Shown one piece after another: positions 8,018 through 16,133 of a DNA stretch of 64,000 nucleotides. Below the pieces are notes generated by a model, which saw nothing but the letters and a program-made list of their open reading frames with translations, had not been told where the DNA came from and searched no databases. The position numbers were made by a program, and so were the translations under genes. The stretch is taken from positions 1-64,000 of the forward strand of contig JBFOMG010000032.1 of the NCBI GenBank assembly GCA_040830725.1. Reading direction: 5' to 3'. The stretch is from JAWKWH01 sp040830725. GTDB taxonomy: Bacteria > Pseudomonadota > Alphaproteobacteria > Rhizobiales > Rhizobiaceae. Position 1 is the first letter of the stretch; every line of letters begins with the position of its first letter.

Positions 8018-9013
8018 ATGAGCGCAGAAGCGCAACCTTCGCGGCAGGCGCCAATCCGCGGCCGCATCGACGCGATTGACATCGCTCGTGGCGTCGCCCT
8101 GGTTGCGATGGCCATCTATCATTTTACCTGGGACCTGGAGTTCTTCGGCTATGCAGAGCCCGGACTGACGCAACAGGGCGGCTGGAAGCTTTTCGCCCGC
8201 TGCATTGCCTCGTCCTTTCTGTTTCTGGTCGGGATCAGCCTGGTGTTGGGGCACAGCGACGGTATCCGCTGGCGTGGTTTTGGCAGGCGATTGCTTCAGA
8301 TTGCCGCCGCGGCTGCGCTGATCACGATCGCGACCTGGTTTGCGACGCCGGACCGTTTCATCTTTTTCGGAATTCTGCACCAGATCGCGCTGGCGAGCGT
8401 GATTGGACTTGCATTGTTGCGCGCGCCGGTTTGGGTGTTGATCGCGGTTGCCGCAGTGGTCATCGCAGGGCCGCATTTTCTGCGAAATGAGCTGCTTGCC
8501 TATCCCGTTTTCTGGTGGCTGGGGCTTGCGCCGGCCGACCCACCCTCCAATGACTATGTGCCGGTGTTTCCCTGGACCGGTGCGGTTCTGATCGGTATTG
8601 CGACCGGCAAATTGATGAAACAGGCCGGGCTTTTTGAAACCCTGCAAGGTTACACCGTGGGTGGCTGGGCGCTGCCAATCCGGTTTTCGGGCAGGCACAG
8701 CCTGGCGTTCTACCTTCTGCACCAGCCGGTGCTGATTGGCTGCATTTGGCTGTTTGCGCAGATTTGGCCCGCTGATGCGCGGCCTCCGGAATTCAGGTTC
8801 CTGCAGTCGTGCGAACGAAGCTGCAAAGCCGGCGACAGCGGCATCGATTGTACGGCCTATTGTATTTGCGTTCTGGATGAGATCGATCAGGCCGGCAGAC
8901 TTGACGATGTGCTCGCAGGCGTTTCAGATAGCGCGTTACAAACGCAACTCACAGACATTGCCGGCCAATGTTCGCGGTCGGTACATGAGATGACGCCGGA
9001 CGCCGACCAATGA
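8018..9013 (+). CDS. DUF1624 / heparan-alpha-glucosaminide N-acetyltransferase-like membrane protein
   Basis: A 331-residue inner-membrane protein. The start region contains R-I-D-A-I-D-I-A-R-G-V-A-L-V-A-M followed by the Y-H-F-T-W-D-L motif of the DUF1624/HGSNAT catalytic domain; about seven membrane helices follow, ending with FSGRHSLAFYLLHQPVL, which is typical of the family. These proteins are thought to move acyl groups across the membrane onto an extracytoplasmic sugar or lipid. The last 60 residues are soluble and Cys-rich (SCERSCKAG, CTAYCIC, GQCSRS), an extension I associate with alphaproteobacterial members. The stop overlaps the next ATG by four bases, so the two genes are coupled. 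The acceptor is unknown. Confidence 0.75.
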   Translation: MSAEAQPSRQAPIRGRIDAIDIARGVALVAMAIYHFTWDLEFFGYAEPGLTQQGGWKLFARCIASSFLFLVGISLVLGHSDGIRWRGFGRRLLQIAAAAALITIATWFATPDRFIFFGILHQIALASVIGLALLRAPVWVLIAVAAVVIAGPHFLRNELLAYPVFWWLGLAPADPPSNDYVPVFPWTGAVLIGIATGKLMKQAGLFETLQGYTVGGWALPIRFSGRHSLAFYLLHQPVLIGCIWLFAQIWPADARPPEFRFLQSCERSCKAGDSGIDCTAYCICVLDEIDQAGRLDDVLAGVSDSALQTQLTDIAGQCSRSVHEMTPDADQ

Positions 9014-9486
9014 GCGACAGATCCGAACGATCGAGCAGCATTCCGTGGCCGCCAATCATCTATGTGGCCGCAGCGGCAATCGCCATCATTCTGGCGGTAT
9101 TCTATCCGATGGCATGGCTGCCCTCCCCCCTGGCCGAACTGGCATTCGCCACCGGTGTGGTGATCATCGCCGGCGCGGTCTTTATCGAATTCAAGGCAAT
9201 GCAGGCGTTGAAGCAAGGTGACACGACGGTTTTGCCGACCAAGAGATCCGACCATCTGGTGACAGACGGTCCATATTCGTTCACCAGAAACCCGATCTAT
9301 CTGGGTAACACCATGCTGATGATCGGCGCGGGATTCGTGTTCGGCGTGTTCTGGTTTTTCCTGGCGGCCATCATCGCCGCATTCGTGACAACCAAGCTGG
9401 CCATCGAGCCTGAGGAAAAGCACCTGGAGCACCGGTTCGGCAAGGCGTTTCGCGATTATCGCAAGAAGGTCAGGCGCTGGGTCTAG
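9010..9486 (+). CDS. isoprenylcysteine carboxyl methyltransferase (ICMT/PEMT)-family membrane methyltransferase
   Basis: A 158-residue membrane protein with an N-terminal helix pair and the family signature near the middle: V-T-D-G-P-Y-S-F-T-R-N-P-I-Y-L-G-N, then a hydrophobic region and the C-terminal E-x-x-L-E-x-R-F-G-x-x-[YF]-x-x-Y motif (EKHLEHRFGKAFRDYRKKV). Bacterial members methylate lipids or small molecules with S-adenosylmethionine at the membrane. Translation is coupled to the DUF1624 gene (ATGA overlap), so the two may modify the same envelope component. Confidence 0.8.
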   Translation: MSDRSERSSSIPWPPIIYVAAAAIAIILAVFYPMAWLPSPLAELAFATGVVIIAGAVFIEFKAMQALKQGDTTVLPTKRSDHLVTDGPYSFTRNPIYLGNTMLMIGAGFVFGVFWFFLAAIIAAFVTTKLAIEPEEKHLEHRFGKAFRDYRKKVRRWV

Positions 9487-9505
9487 AGCAGATCCCTGAT
9501 TGATG

Positions 9506-9892
9506 TCAGGTATTGACGCCCAGCTCAGCCAGGCGTTCCACACAGGCCTCTTCCGCCTGATCCAGTTCATCGAGGGTTTCTTCCAGGTCCCGGCGCTTCT
9601 GGCGCAATTCGCCGCGTTTTTCCTCGATCGTTGCAATGATCGCTTGCAACTGCCCCGCCTCGCCGGGTGGCTCGCTGTACATTTTGATGATTTCTCGGAT
9701 TTCCGCGATCGAAAATCCCAGCCGCTTGCCGCGCAATATTTGCCTGACAAGGTGGCGATCGGAGGGCCGGAACAACCTTGTGCGCCCACGCCGGACCGGC
9801 GCGATCAACCCTTCGTCCTCATAGAAGCGCAGTGTGCGGGTCGAGATCCCGAATTCCCGGGTCAATTCCGTTATGGTATAGTATTCACGCAT
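9506..9892 (-). CDS. MerR-family regulator, LiuR-like
   Basis: A 128-residue MerR protein: N-terminal winged helix-turn-helix (YTITELTREFGISTRTLRFY, residues 5-24, then EDEGLIAPVRRGRTR) and a C-terminal dimerisation coiled coil (about residues 75-120). It lacks the cysteine set of metal-sensing MerR members. The RGKRLGFSIAEIREII stretch is characteristic of LiuR/IvdR-type regulators of branched-chain amino acid and acyl-CoA catabolism. The leucine-degradation genes it might control (ivd, mccB) lie 41 kb away with their own TetR gene, so the link is inferred. A perfect palindrome lies 40-59 bp upstream of the start, suggesting autoregulation. Confidence 0.8.
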   Translation of the reverse strand: MREYYTITELTREFGISTRTLRFYEDEGLIAPVRRGRTRLFRPSDRHLVRQILRGKRLGFSIAEIREIIKMYSEPPGEAGQLQAIIATIEEKRGELRQKRRDLEETLDELDQAEEACVERLAELGVNT

Positions 9893-9931
9893 GTGCTTCG
9901 CCCGCCGAATCCAGTCGATAGCGAATTCACA

Positions 9932-9951
9932 TGACTTTTACGTAAAAGTCA
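9932..9951 (-). promoter_or_regulatory. perfect 20-bp palindrome, probable MerR operator
   Basis: TGACTTTTACGTAAAAGTCA is identical to its own reverse complement and lies just upstream of the MerR start at 9892. On the minus strand TTGACT at its upstream edge can serve as a -35 box, putting the palindrome in the promoter spacer, the usual place for MerR-family operators. Confidence 0.7.
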
Positions 9952-10052
9952 ATTCTTCCCGCGTTGGGGTTTTGGGCACTGTCGGTTGAGCTTCGCCCGA
10001 AACAGCCGTGGAGCGGCTCGCAGCGTGGTGGAACCGTTTGAACGCTGTCCGC

Positions 10053-11477
10053 CTACGCCAGCCCGAACCACCAGGCCGCCAAGCCGAGAAAAGCAAAGAA
10101 ACCAACGACATCGGTGACTGTGGTGACGAATATGGATGAGGCAATCGCCGGGTCCTGCCCGGCCTTGTCCAGCAAAAGCGGGATCAGGATTCCCGCCAGT
10201 GCAGCTGCCAGCATGTTGACAATCATGGCCGCCGCGATGACCGCGCCGAGCTGGGTGCTGGCAAACCACAATGCGGCGACCGCGCCCATCAGAATCGCGA
10301 ATATGACGCCGTTCATGATACCGACAATCACCTCGCGGCGGATGATCCTGCCGGCATTGTAGATATCGAGATCGCGGGTAGCGAGCGCCCGCACGGCCAC
10401 TGTCATGGTCTGGGTGCCTGCATTGCCGCCCATCGAGGCAACTATAGGCATCAGGATCGCCAGGGCGACCATCTGTTGCAGCGTGGCGTCAAACAGGCCG
10501 ATGATCCATGAGGCGAGCACCGCGGTGGCCAGATTGATCACCAGCCACGGCACGCGCGAGCGTGTGGCGGCCAGAACCGTATCGGACAGTTCTTCATCGC
10601 CAACGCCGCCAAGCCGCATGAGATCCTCTTCGGCCTCCTGCTGAATGACATCGACGACGTCATCGATGGTCAGAACACCGACGAGACGCTGATTGTCGTC
10701 AACGACGGCGGCGGAGAGCAGGTCGTAGCGCTCGAATATCTGCGCGGCTTCCTCCTGGTCCATCTCGGCGGGTATGGCGTAGCGGGTTTCGTGCATCACC
10801 TCTTCGATGCGAACATTGCGCTGCGTTCTCAAGATACGGTCCAGATGCACCGCGCCGATCAGGTGAAAGGTCGCATCGATGACGAAGATCTGGCTGAACG
10901 TGTCGGGCAGATCCTTGTCTTCGCGCATATAGTCAATGGTCTGGCCGACATTCCAGAATGGCGGTACGGCGACGAACTCGGTCTGCATGCGCCGGCCGGC
11001 GCTTTCTTCGGGATAGTCGAGCGACCGGCGCAGGCGGATCCGTTCTGTGAACGGCAGTTTTGACAGGATGTCTTCCTGCTCGTCCTCCTCCAGGTCCTCA
11101 AGAATGAAGACGGCGTCATCGGAATCGAGATCGGAAAACGACCGGGCAATTTCCTCATTGGGAAGATCGGCAATGATCTCCAGACGGATCGCTTCGTCGA
11201 CCTCGGTCAGCGCGGTGAAGTCGAAATCATCGCCCATCAGGGTGACGACCGGTTGCCGGTAGTCCGGCTCCAGCGCCTCGATCACGTCGCCCAGTTCGGA
11301 GGCATGCAGGTCGATCAGTTGTTGGTGAAGCGTCTCGCGGTCGCCGCTGTCAAGCGCGGCAACAATGCCGGCAACGAAATCCTCACGCACGACGCCGTCA
11401 TCATCATAGATGCGCATCGCCTCTGAAACCTGCTCTTCGGTTTCGCTCGCGTGTGTCTCGTCGTTGCTTTCGTTCAA
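10053..11477 (-). CDS. mgtE: magnesium transporter MgtE
   Basis: A 474-residue MgtE channel. Order: cytosolic N domain (about residues 30-150, with the superhelical LH-ASELGDVIEAL region), two CBS domains (about 150-275, containing LIGAVHLDRILRTQ and LVGVLTIDDVVDVIQQEAEED), a connecting helix, and five transmembrane helices from about residue 305. The pore signature is recognisable as MPIVASMGGNAGTQTMTVAV. It imports Mg2+ and is gated by cytosolic Mg2+ bound to the N and CBS domains. Full family length. No riboswitch was recognised in its leader. Confidence 0.95.
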   Translation of the reverse strand: MNESNDETHASETEEQVSEAMRIYDDDGVVREDFVAGIVAALDSGDRETLHQQLIDLHASELGDVIEALEPDYRQPVVTLMGDDFDFTALTEVDEAIRLEIIADLPNEEIARSFSDLDSDDAVFILEDLEEDEQEDILSKLPFTERIRLRRSLDYPEESAGRRMQTEFVAVPPFWNVGQTIDYMREDKDLPDTFSQIFVIDATFHLIGAVHLDRILRTQRNVRIEEVMHETRYAIPAEMDQEEAAQIFERYDLLSAAVVDDNQRLVGVLTIDDVVDVIQQEAEEDLMRLGGVGDEELSDTVLAATRSRVPWLVINLATAVLASWIIGLFDATLQQMVALAILMPIVASMGGNAGTQTMTVAVRALATRDLDIYNAGRIIRREVIVGIMNGVIFAILMGAVAALWFASTQLGAVIAAAMIVNMLAAALAGILIPLLLDKAGQDPAIASSIFVTTVTDVVGFFAFLGLAAWWFGLA

Positions 11478-11625
11478 GCCGGGCTCCGGGGCAGATGATA
11501 TGCAAAGTCCCCTACCCGTCTAGCGCGACAGTTCTGCGAACTCAAAGGGAATTGGCTGGGTTTTGGGATTGCAAGCGACGGAAGCATGCTCGGGCAGCGA
11601 GGGTTTTGGGCCGAGGGCAACGTCC

Positions 11626-11708
11626 CATTCGACCCCCTTGGGGGAGGAGAACGTGAAATCGGTACCTTAGCGGAGCAAAGCGAACGCCAAGTGCCTGATA
11701 TTACAAGG
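11626..11708. repeat. truncated RIME-like repeat
   Basis: The left half of the family seen at 13962 and 14591: GACCCCCTTGGGGGAGGAGAA, then AAATCGGTACCTTAGCGGAG and the CTTAGCG/CGCCAAG inner stem. The right half is missing. The rest of the 11478-11953 gap shows no gene. Confidence 0.6.
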
Positions 11709-11953
11709 TAGTACAAACTAGCAGTTGATAACAGACTTATCTTCTCTGTTTATTCCCGTTTTAATTGACTTCCAGCGACCGACCAGTAAACATTGCACTT
11801 GGTGTATGCACGCACCAACGGTGGGGGGAATATCTCAGGTATAAAGCTTGGGAGTGTGTTCCTTACAAGTAATTGGATCCCATACCCGGAAACGTATTCC
11901 TTGGATGGTTGATATTTCTCCCATCGTCCTGAATGGCAGAACAGGAGATGGGA

Positions 11954-12205
11954 ATGCCAATACAGTTACCGGCAGGAGCTCGCCACATTGTTCTAACCCC
12001 TGACGAAGTTGTTCAGTTGATAAAGGGCCATCTCTGCGAGAATCACCACCTTGAGCAAGACGCCCGCCTGGTTTCAGTGGGAACGCAATGGAACTCGATG
12101 CCGTCGCATCCGACTGCAGCCGAACCGAACATACCCTCTCTCAGGATTGTGTATGAACTGCCGGACCACACTCCTGAGCGAATCTCTTCCGGTTTCCCAA
12201 GCTAA
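11954..12205 (+). CDS. hypothetical protein
   Basis: An 83-residue product. ATG 11954 has AGGAG six bases upstream; in-frame ATGs lie at 11933 and 11948. The N-terminus (MPIQLPAGARHIVLTPDEV) and the acidic helix-forming VVQLIKGHLCENHHLEQDA stretch look like real protein, but no family is recognised. It begins a run of three small orphan genes on the same strand behind an intergenic repeat. Confidence 0.4.
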   Translation: MPIQLPAGARHIVLTPDEVVQLIKGHLCENHHLEQDARLVSVGTQWNSMPSHPTAAEPNIPSLRIVYELPDHTPERISSGFPS

Positions 12206-12319
12206 CCAACAGGGATCCAAATACCACCGTGCACACCAGACCCGTTTCGACGGGAGGGCGCGGCCCACACACATAGCCCCCTCCCATAAATTTTGTGATG
12301 AAAATCGAATAGCGAAAGG

Positions 12320-12625
12320 ATGCCAGTGGTGTCGAATGGCCAGGAGGCAGACAACGGAAACGTTGTAATCTTAAAGCAAGGAATTGCCGCATCCACCGAT
12401 AAAGCTCAGAAAATTCTTGATGATTACAGGCACTTTATCCTCAAGAATATAGATACCTTTGAACAAATGGAAAACCTGTTGGAGGACCTGAAGGGAACCT
12501 CCCCGAGTTCGAAAAGAGACCCCGAGATTTTGGAGTCCGTGAAACATCAAACCCGGCAATTCCGCGAGATACAAAACCAGTTGGATGCCATTCTTCGGGA
12601 GATGATCCGGTACGGTTGCAAGTGA
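12320..12625 (+). CDS. hypothetical helical protein
   Basis: A 101-residue, mostly helical and charged product (KAQKILDDYRHFILKNIDTF, MENLLEDLKG, HQTRQFREIQNQLDAILREM) with a likely coiled-coil tendency and one C-terminal cysteine. AAAGG lies only one or two bases before the ATG, which is poor spacing, so the start may be a nearby GTG. No domain is recognised. It is followed within 25 bp by another small frame. Confidence 0.4.
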   Translation: MPVVSNGQEADNGNVVILKQGIAASTDKAQKILDDYRHFILKNIDTFEQMENLLEDLKGTSPSSKRDPEILESVKHQTRQFREIQNQLDAILREMIRYGCK

Positions 12626-12648
12626 CACTCAAAAGGGGGCAGAGTGAG

Positions 12649-12840
12649 ATGAGCGACGTTGATATTCTGAAGTCCTTCAGTCGCCATTCTATCGGGTCCT
12701 GGATTTGTGATCGCGACGTCACGGTGTTGGGCAAAGCGATCTCGAAAGGCGAAGTGATTTCAGCCTATGGCAATCATCCCGATGTTTTCAGTCATCTTGA
12801 ACGGCTGCTCAGACAGTACGGTGCTGGCACGCGCGGATAG
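12649..12840 (+). CDS. hypothetical 63-residue protein
   Basis: Begins at ATG 12649 (a TTG at 12616 is an alternative). The product MSDVDILKSFSRHSIGSWICD... contains a single Cys and a regular hydrophobic pattern (WICDRDVTVLG, VISAYG, VFSHLERLLRQYG), consistent with a small folded protein. The ribosome binding site is weak. It may be cotranscribed with the upstream helical gene. Function unknown. Confidence 0.35.
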   Translation: MSDVDILKSFSRHSIGSWICDRDVTVLGKAISKGEVISAYGNHPDVFSHLERLLRQYGAGTRG

Positions 12841-12853
12841 CACAACACTCCGG

Positions 12854-13216
12854 CTAGCGCACCCGGTCAACAACGCAGGATACGCCCTCCAGCTTGCCTG
12901 CCTTATGGACAGCGACTTCTGCAGACTTTGATTCCCCCGGTTCGAGATCGGCAACCATGGCCCAAACAATATCGGCGGTGTGACCGGCGGCATCGGAGAA
13001 AGTACAGTCGATAAAAACCTGTTCGACTTTTTCTGATCCCTGGTTCGTCACTTTGACGATTGCCCCGGGTTTTGGTTGGCGAAAGAAAGTCCTCTCGATT
13101 TGGACATCGATATTGCTTGTCGTTTCGATGCCGTCGAACGCCAGCCACGTCACGATGATGATGATCGAAGCGATGGCCACGCCAATAAAGCCCAGCCACT
13201 TGTAGACACGTGCCAT
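12854..13216 (-). CDS. membrane-anchored periplasmic protein, FxLYD-like
   Basis: A 120-residue protein with one N-terminal membrane anchor (residues 6-27, WLGFIGVAIASIIIIVTWLAF) and a soluble domain of beta-sandwich type: the pattern V-K-V-T-N-Q-G-S-E-K-V followed by V-F-I-D-C-T-F and a late LEPGESKSAEV resembles FxLYD-type domains, where an N-terminal beta strand carries a conserved 'new or extra' interaction. Two cysteines (IDCTF and VSCVV) could pair. The domain call is tentative; topology suggests the domain faces the periplasm. Confidence 0.5.
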   Translation of the reverse strand: MARVYKWLGFIGVAIASIIIIVTWLAFDGIETTSNIDVQIERTFFRQPKPGAIVKVTNQGSEKVEQVFIDCTFSDAAGHTADIVWAMVADLEPGESKSAEVAVHKAGKLEGVSCVVDRVR

Positions 13217-13587
13217 CCTTCACCCCCGTTGGCTGCTTTCGTGCAAACTTCAAGTCTAGCAGTGTAGAGTCTACACTACAATTACGCGATTCTACCATAG
13301 AAAATCGCGCTTTAATTGCATATGAGCTAAACTGCTGCTGTGAATACAGCCTCCCCGATGAAAGGCCCATACAATCTCATGTCTCGCATCTGTAATCCTC
13401 GTTGGCGCTTATTGAATCAGCCCTTGCCAGGTGACGTATCTGGTCCGCTTCCAGACAACTTGCTGGATATATTTCACCAATGACCGAAGCCCGGTGAACG
13501 TTTCATTTCCGTGTGCGCGGGTAGCTCAGCGGATTAACCGGGCGCTTGCGGAGGCGCGCTCTTGAAGCAGCGTGTCCGCTGAGCGAC
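13217..13587. other. intergenic, no gene supported
   Basis: No coding frame here has a credible start. Around 13516-13536 the sequence GCGCGGGTAGCTCAGCGG resembles a tRNA acceptor and D-arm, but no anticodon arm or T-arm follows. The stretch contains the promoter of the FxLYD-like gene. Confidence 0.4.
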
Positions 13588-13731
13588 TCACCAATAGCTG
13601 ATTGCGATCAGGATTGCAGCGCATGTCAGGAAGCCCAGGATGAAGGCGCCGGAGATTGTTTTTTTCTCCCGCCCGGATTCTCTCATGTTGGCTTTGCGTT
13701 CCAGGTAACTGATTGGATCTTCGTGGCGCAT
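13588..13731 (-). CDS. 47-residue single-pass membrane protein
   Basis: A short frame with protein-like composition: charged N-terminal half (MRHEDPISYLERKANMRESG, then REKKT) followed by one hydrophobic helix (ISGAFILGFLTCAAILIAIS) ending in YW. The positive-inside rule places the N-terminus in the cytoplasm. Small proteins of this type with an ISYLERKA-like head are common near the size limit of gene prediction and often missed. Function unknown. Confidence 0.45.
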   Translation of the reverse strand: MRHEDPISYLERKANMRESGREKKTISGAFILGFLTCAAILIAISYW

Positions 13732-13961
13732 GATTGCATCCCCCCGGTTGCAATATTATCCAAATATGTTGTCCAGGATTACGGATATCAGACCGTAGCC
13801 TGGAATTGCAAATGAGAGGACAAGGCTCAAAATGTCCTCTTGTACGACCCGGTATTGTGGGCGGATGCCTCGCGCGGATCGCATATCCAGCCGGCCCAAA
13901 CCGGAAGCCGGGCGTGGACTGGGAGATTGCAATTAAGGCAAACCGTGAGGCGTTGAACTCT

Positions 13962-14156
13962 CCTTCGCCCCCTTGAGGGGGAGAATGTGAAATCGGTATC
14001 TTAGCGGAGCAAAGCGAACGCTAAGTGCCAGATTTCGCAAGAGGGGGGATAAATTCGTGAGGCACAAATTCCCCCCCTCTGGTCTTTTCCAATGACTTGC
14101 TTGCTTCGCGGTGCAAGCCAGGGAAAAGACTTTCTCCCCCTCAAGGGGTGCGAAGG
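13962..14156. repeat. RIME-like palindromic repeat, copy A
   Basis: The ends CCTTCGCCCCCTTGAGGGGG (13962 on) and CTCCCCCTCAAGGGGTGCGAAGG (to 14156) are inverted; each end is itself a palindrome. The interior carries the CTTAGCG...CGCTAAG stem and an AGAGGGGGGA/CCCCCCTCT pair. It is nearly identical to copy B at 14591-14790 for the first 120 bases. Confidence 0.75.
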
Positions 14157-14176
14157 GTTCCGCACCTCTCATTACA

Positions 14177-14570
14177 AATCTTATCCACGCCGCTCAAACC
14201 TGTGAAACAATCCCGCCATCGCTCTCACGGGAAGCCGGGTCATGAACCGGGGTCTGGCGGGGGCGGCGGCAACCTCCCCCCGGTGATACGGTTTCATCGG
14301 GCATGACGAGGGCCGGGCGGCAGGCTGGAGGCTACGGGTAGAAGCCGGACGGTGAAATTCCGCTCCTCTCTACGGTTCCGGAAAAGCCGGGCCCGCCCGT
14401 GGTTTTCAAGAAAGACCATGGGCCGGTAAGACCAGCCGACAGGACCGGACAGCGGCCGGACGGGTGATCGGAAGATCGCTTGAATTTATATTGACCGCGA
14501 AGACCACCCGCGATTATCCGATCGCCCGTCTTCCCATCTTTGAAACACCCCGGATGAGAAATTCGCGGGA
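14177..14570 (+). repeat. 394-bp dispersed repeat, copy 1
   Basis: This block is repeated, inverted, at 55642-56034, with long identical runs and only scattered changes (by eye roughly 85 percent). It is GC-rich, full of self-complementary words (GATCGGAAGATC; GGGCCCGCCCGTGG with CCATGGGCC) and has no reading frame shared between copies. Both copies lie beside RIME-type palindromes. It may be a mobile repeat or a structured RNA. Compensatory changes in stems were not tested. Confidence 0.8.
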
Positions 14571-14590
14571 ACGATGACGTATGTGCGGAG

Positions 14591-14790
14591 CCTTCGCCCC
14601 CCTTGAGGGGGAGAATGTGAAATCGGTATCTTGGCGGAGCAAAGCGAACGCTAAGTGCCAGATTTCGCAAGAGGGGGGATAAATTCGTGAGGCACCAATT
14701 CCCCCCTCTTGTCTTTTCCAAGCACTTACTCGGGATTTTCCCTCGTAAATACAGGAAAAGACTTTCTCCCCCTCAAGGGGGGGCGAAAGA
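14591..14790. repeat. RIME-like palindromic repeat, copy B
   Basis: It has the same terminal palindromes (CCTTCGCCCCCCTTGAGGGG and CCCCCTCAAGGGGG) and interior stem as copy A; the right third differs (a GGGATTTTCCC-type stem). It ends 28 bp after the TRAP operon's stop codon side and could also terminate transcription of dctM. Confidence 0.75.
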
Positions 14791-14817
14791 GGATCGCCGC
14801 GAGCGAAAAGATTCAAC

Positions 14818-16131
14818 TCACATCTGGTTGGGCAGCACCAGCACCAGCCAGGGCACGAACAGCAGCAGTGCGAGGCGCAAGATGTCGACGATCCAGAACG
14901 GGGTGACACCGCGGAAAATCGTCGCCGTCGAAACATCGCCGACGACGCCCTTGAGCACGAATACATTCAGGCCGACGGGCGGCGTGATGAGGCTGATTTC
15001 GGTGACCACGACAACGATGACGCCGAACCACACCGGATCAAAGCCGAGGCTGGTGACGAGCGGAAAGAAGATCGGCACGGTGAGCAGCAGCATCGACAGG
15101 CTCTCAAACACGCAGCCGAGCACGATATAGACGGCGAGGATCATGAACATCACCGCCATCGGCCCGAGGCCGAGCGTGGTAATCGCTTCCAGCAGCTGCT
15201 CCGGCAGGCCGGCGAGGTTGATGAAGTTGGAGAAGATCCAAGCGCCGATGAGCACGGTGAAGAGTGCTGCGGTGGTGTGTGCCGTCTCAACCAGCACTTC
15301 GCGCACGTCGCCGAAGGAGAGATTGCCGCGCGACAGGGCGATGAGGAAGGCGCCGGCCGCACCCATGCCTGCGGCCTCGGTCGGCGAGAAGGTCAGGTTG
15401 ATCGGCCAGACGTCGAGAAAGCCGTAGAGGCCGCCGATGACAACGAAGAACAGCAGCAACACCGCCCAGACGCCACGCAGCGCCGACAGGCGGTCGCGCC
15501 ACACGGTGCGCTCACCGGCCGGTCCGGCTTCGGGATCACGGGCGACGGTGTAGCGCACCGCCAGCAGGTAGAACAGCACACCGATCAGGCCTGGAATGAT
15601 GCCGGCGATGAACAGTTTGCCGATGCTGGTTTCGGTCAGCAGACCGTAGATCACCAGGATCACGCTTGGCGGAATGAGAATGCCGAGCGTTCCGCCTGCC
15701 GCGATCGATGCGGTCGACAGCCGGTCGGCATAGCCATATTTGCGCATTTGCGGCATCGCCACTTTCGACATGGTGGCCGCGGTGGCCAGCGACGAACCGC
15801 AAATGGCGGAGAAGCCGGCGCAGGCGACGATCGTCGCCATCGCCAAGCCGCCGCGTAGATGGCCTAAAAACGCATAGGAGACCTGGTAGAGTTCGCGCGA
15901 CAGCCCGCCCTTGTTGACGAACAGGCCCATGAGGATGAACAGCGGCACGACCGAGAGGCCGTAATCTTGTGCCGTATCGATGATCAGGCGCGCGGCCATG
16001 GACAGCGCCGCCTTGAAGTTGGTGAGTTGCGAATAGCCGACAATGCCGACCAGCCCCATCGCAATGGCGATCGGCATGCGCATGAAAACCAGGGCCAGGA
16101 CGGCGGCAAAGCCGAGTACAGACTCTAACAT
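14818..16131 (-). CDS. TRAP transporter large permease subunit (DctM-like)
   Basis: A 437-residue integral membrane protein of the DctM/TRAP large-subunit family, with about 12 hydrophobic segments. The start ATG 16131 (MLESVLGFAAVLALVFMRMP) is preferred because the longer frame runs through the preceding gene. Family marks include RMPIAIAMGLVGIVGY, GSSLATAATMSKVAMPQMRKYGY and GGTLGILIPPSVILVIYGLLTE. It moves the substrate with Na+ using the binding protein encoded upstream. The final gene of dctP-dctQ-dctM, separated from dctQ by two bases. The dissimilarity of TRAP substrates means that the ligand cannot be read from sequence; its position beside the MarR gene suggests the acid degraded by the divergent operon. 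Confidence 0.9.
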   Translation of the reverse strand: MLESVLGFAAVLALVFMRMPIAIAMGLVGIVGYSQLTNFKAALSMAARLIIDTAQDYGLSVVPLFILMGLFVNKGGLSRELYQVSYAFLGHLRGGLAMATIVACAGFSAICGSSLATAATMSKVAMPQMRKYGYADRLSTASIAAGGTLGILIPPSVILVIYGLLTETSIGKLFIAGIIPGLIGVLFYLLAVRYTVARDPEAGPAGERTVWRDRLSALRGVWAVLLLFFVVIGGLYGFLDVWPINLTFSPTEAAGMGAAGAFLIALSRGNLSFGDVREVLVETAHTTAALFTVLIGAWIFSNFINLAGLPEQLLEAITTLGLGPMAVMFMILAVYIVLGCVFESLSMLLLTVPIFFPLVTSLGFDPVWFGVIVVVVTEISLITPPVGLNVFVLKGVVGDVSTATIFRGVTPFWIVDILRLALLLFVPWLVLVLPNQM

Positions 16132-16133
16132 TA

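Noticed and set aside
13516..13560. tRNA-like start GCGCGGGTAGCTCAGCGG
   Set aside because: No anticodon arm or TTC arm follows; at most a remnant. Not called as tRNA.
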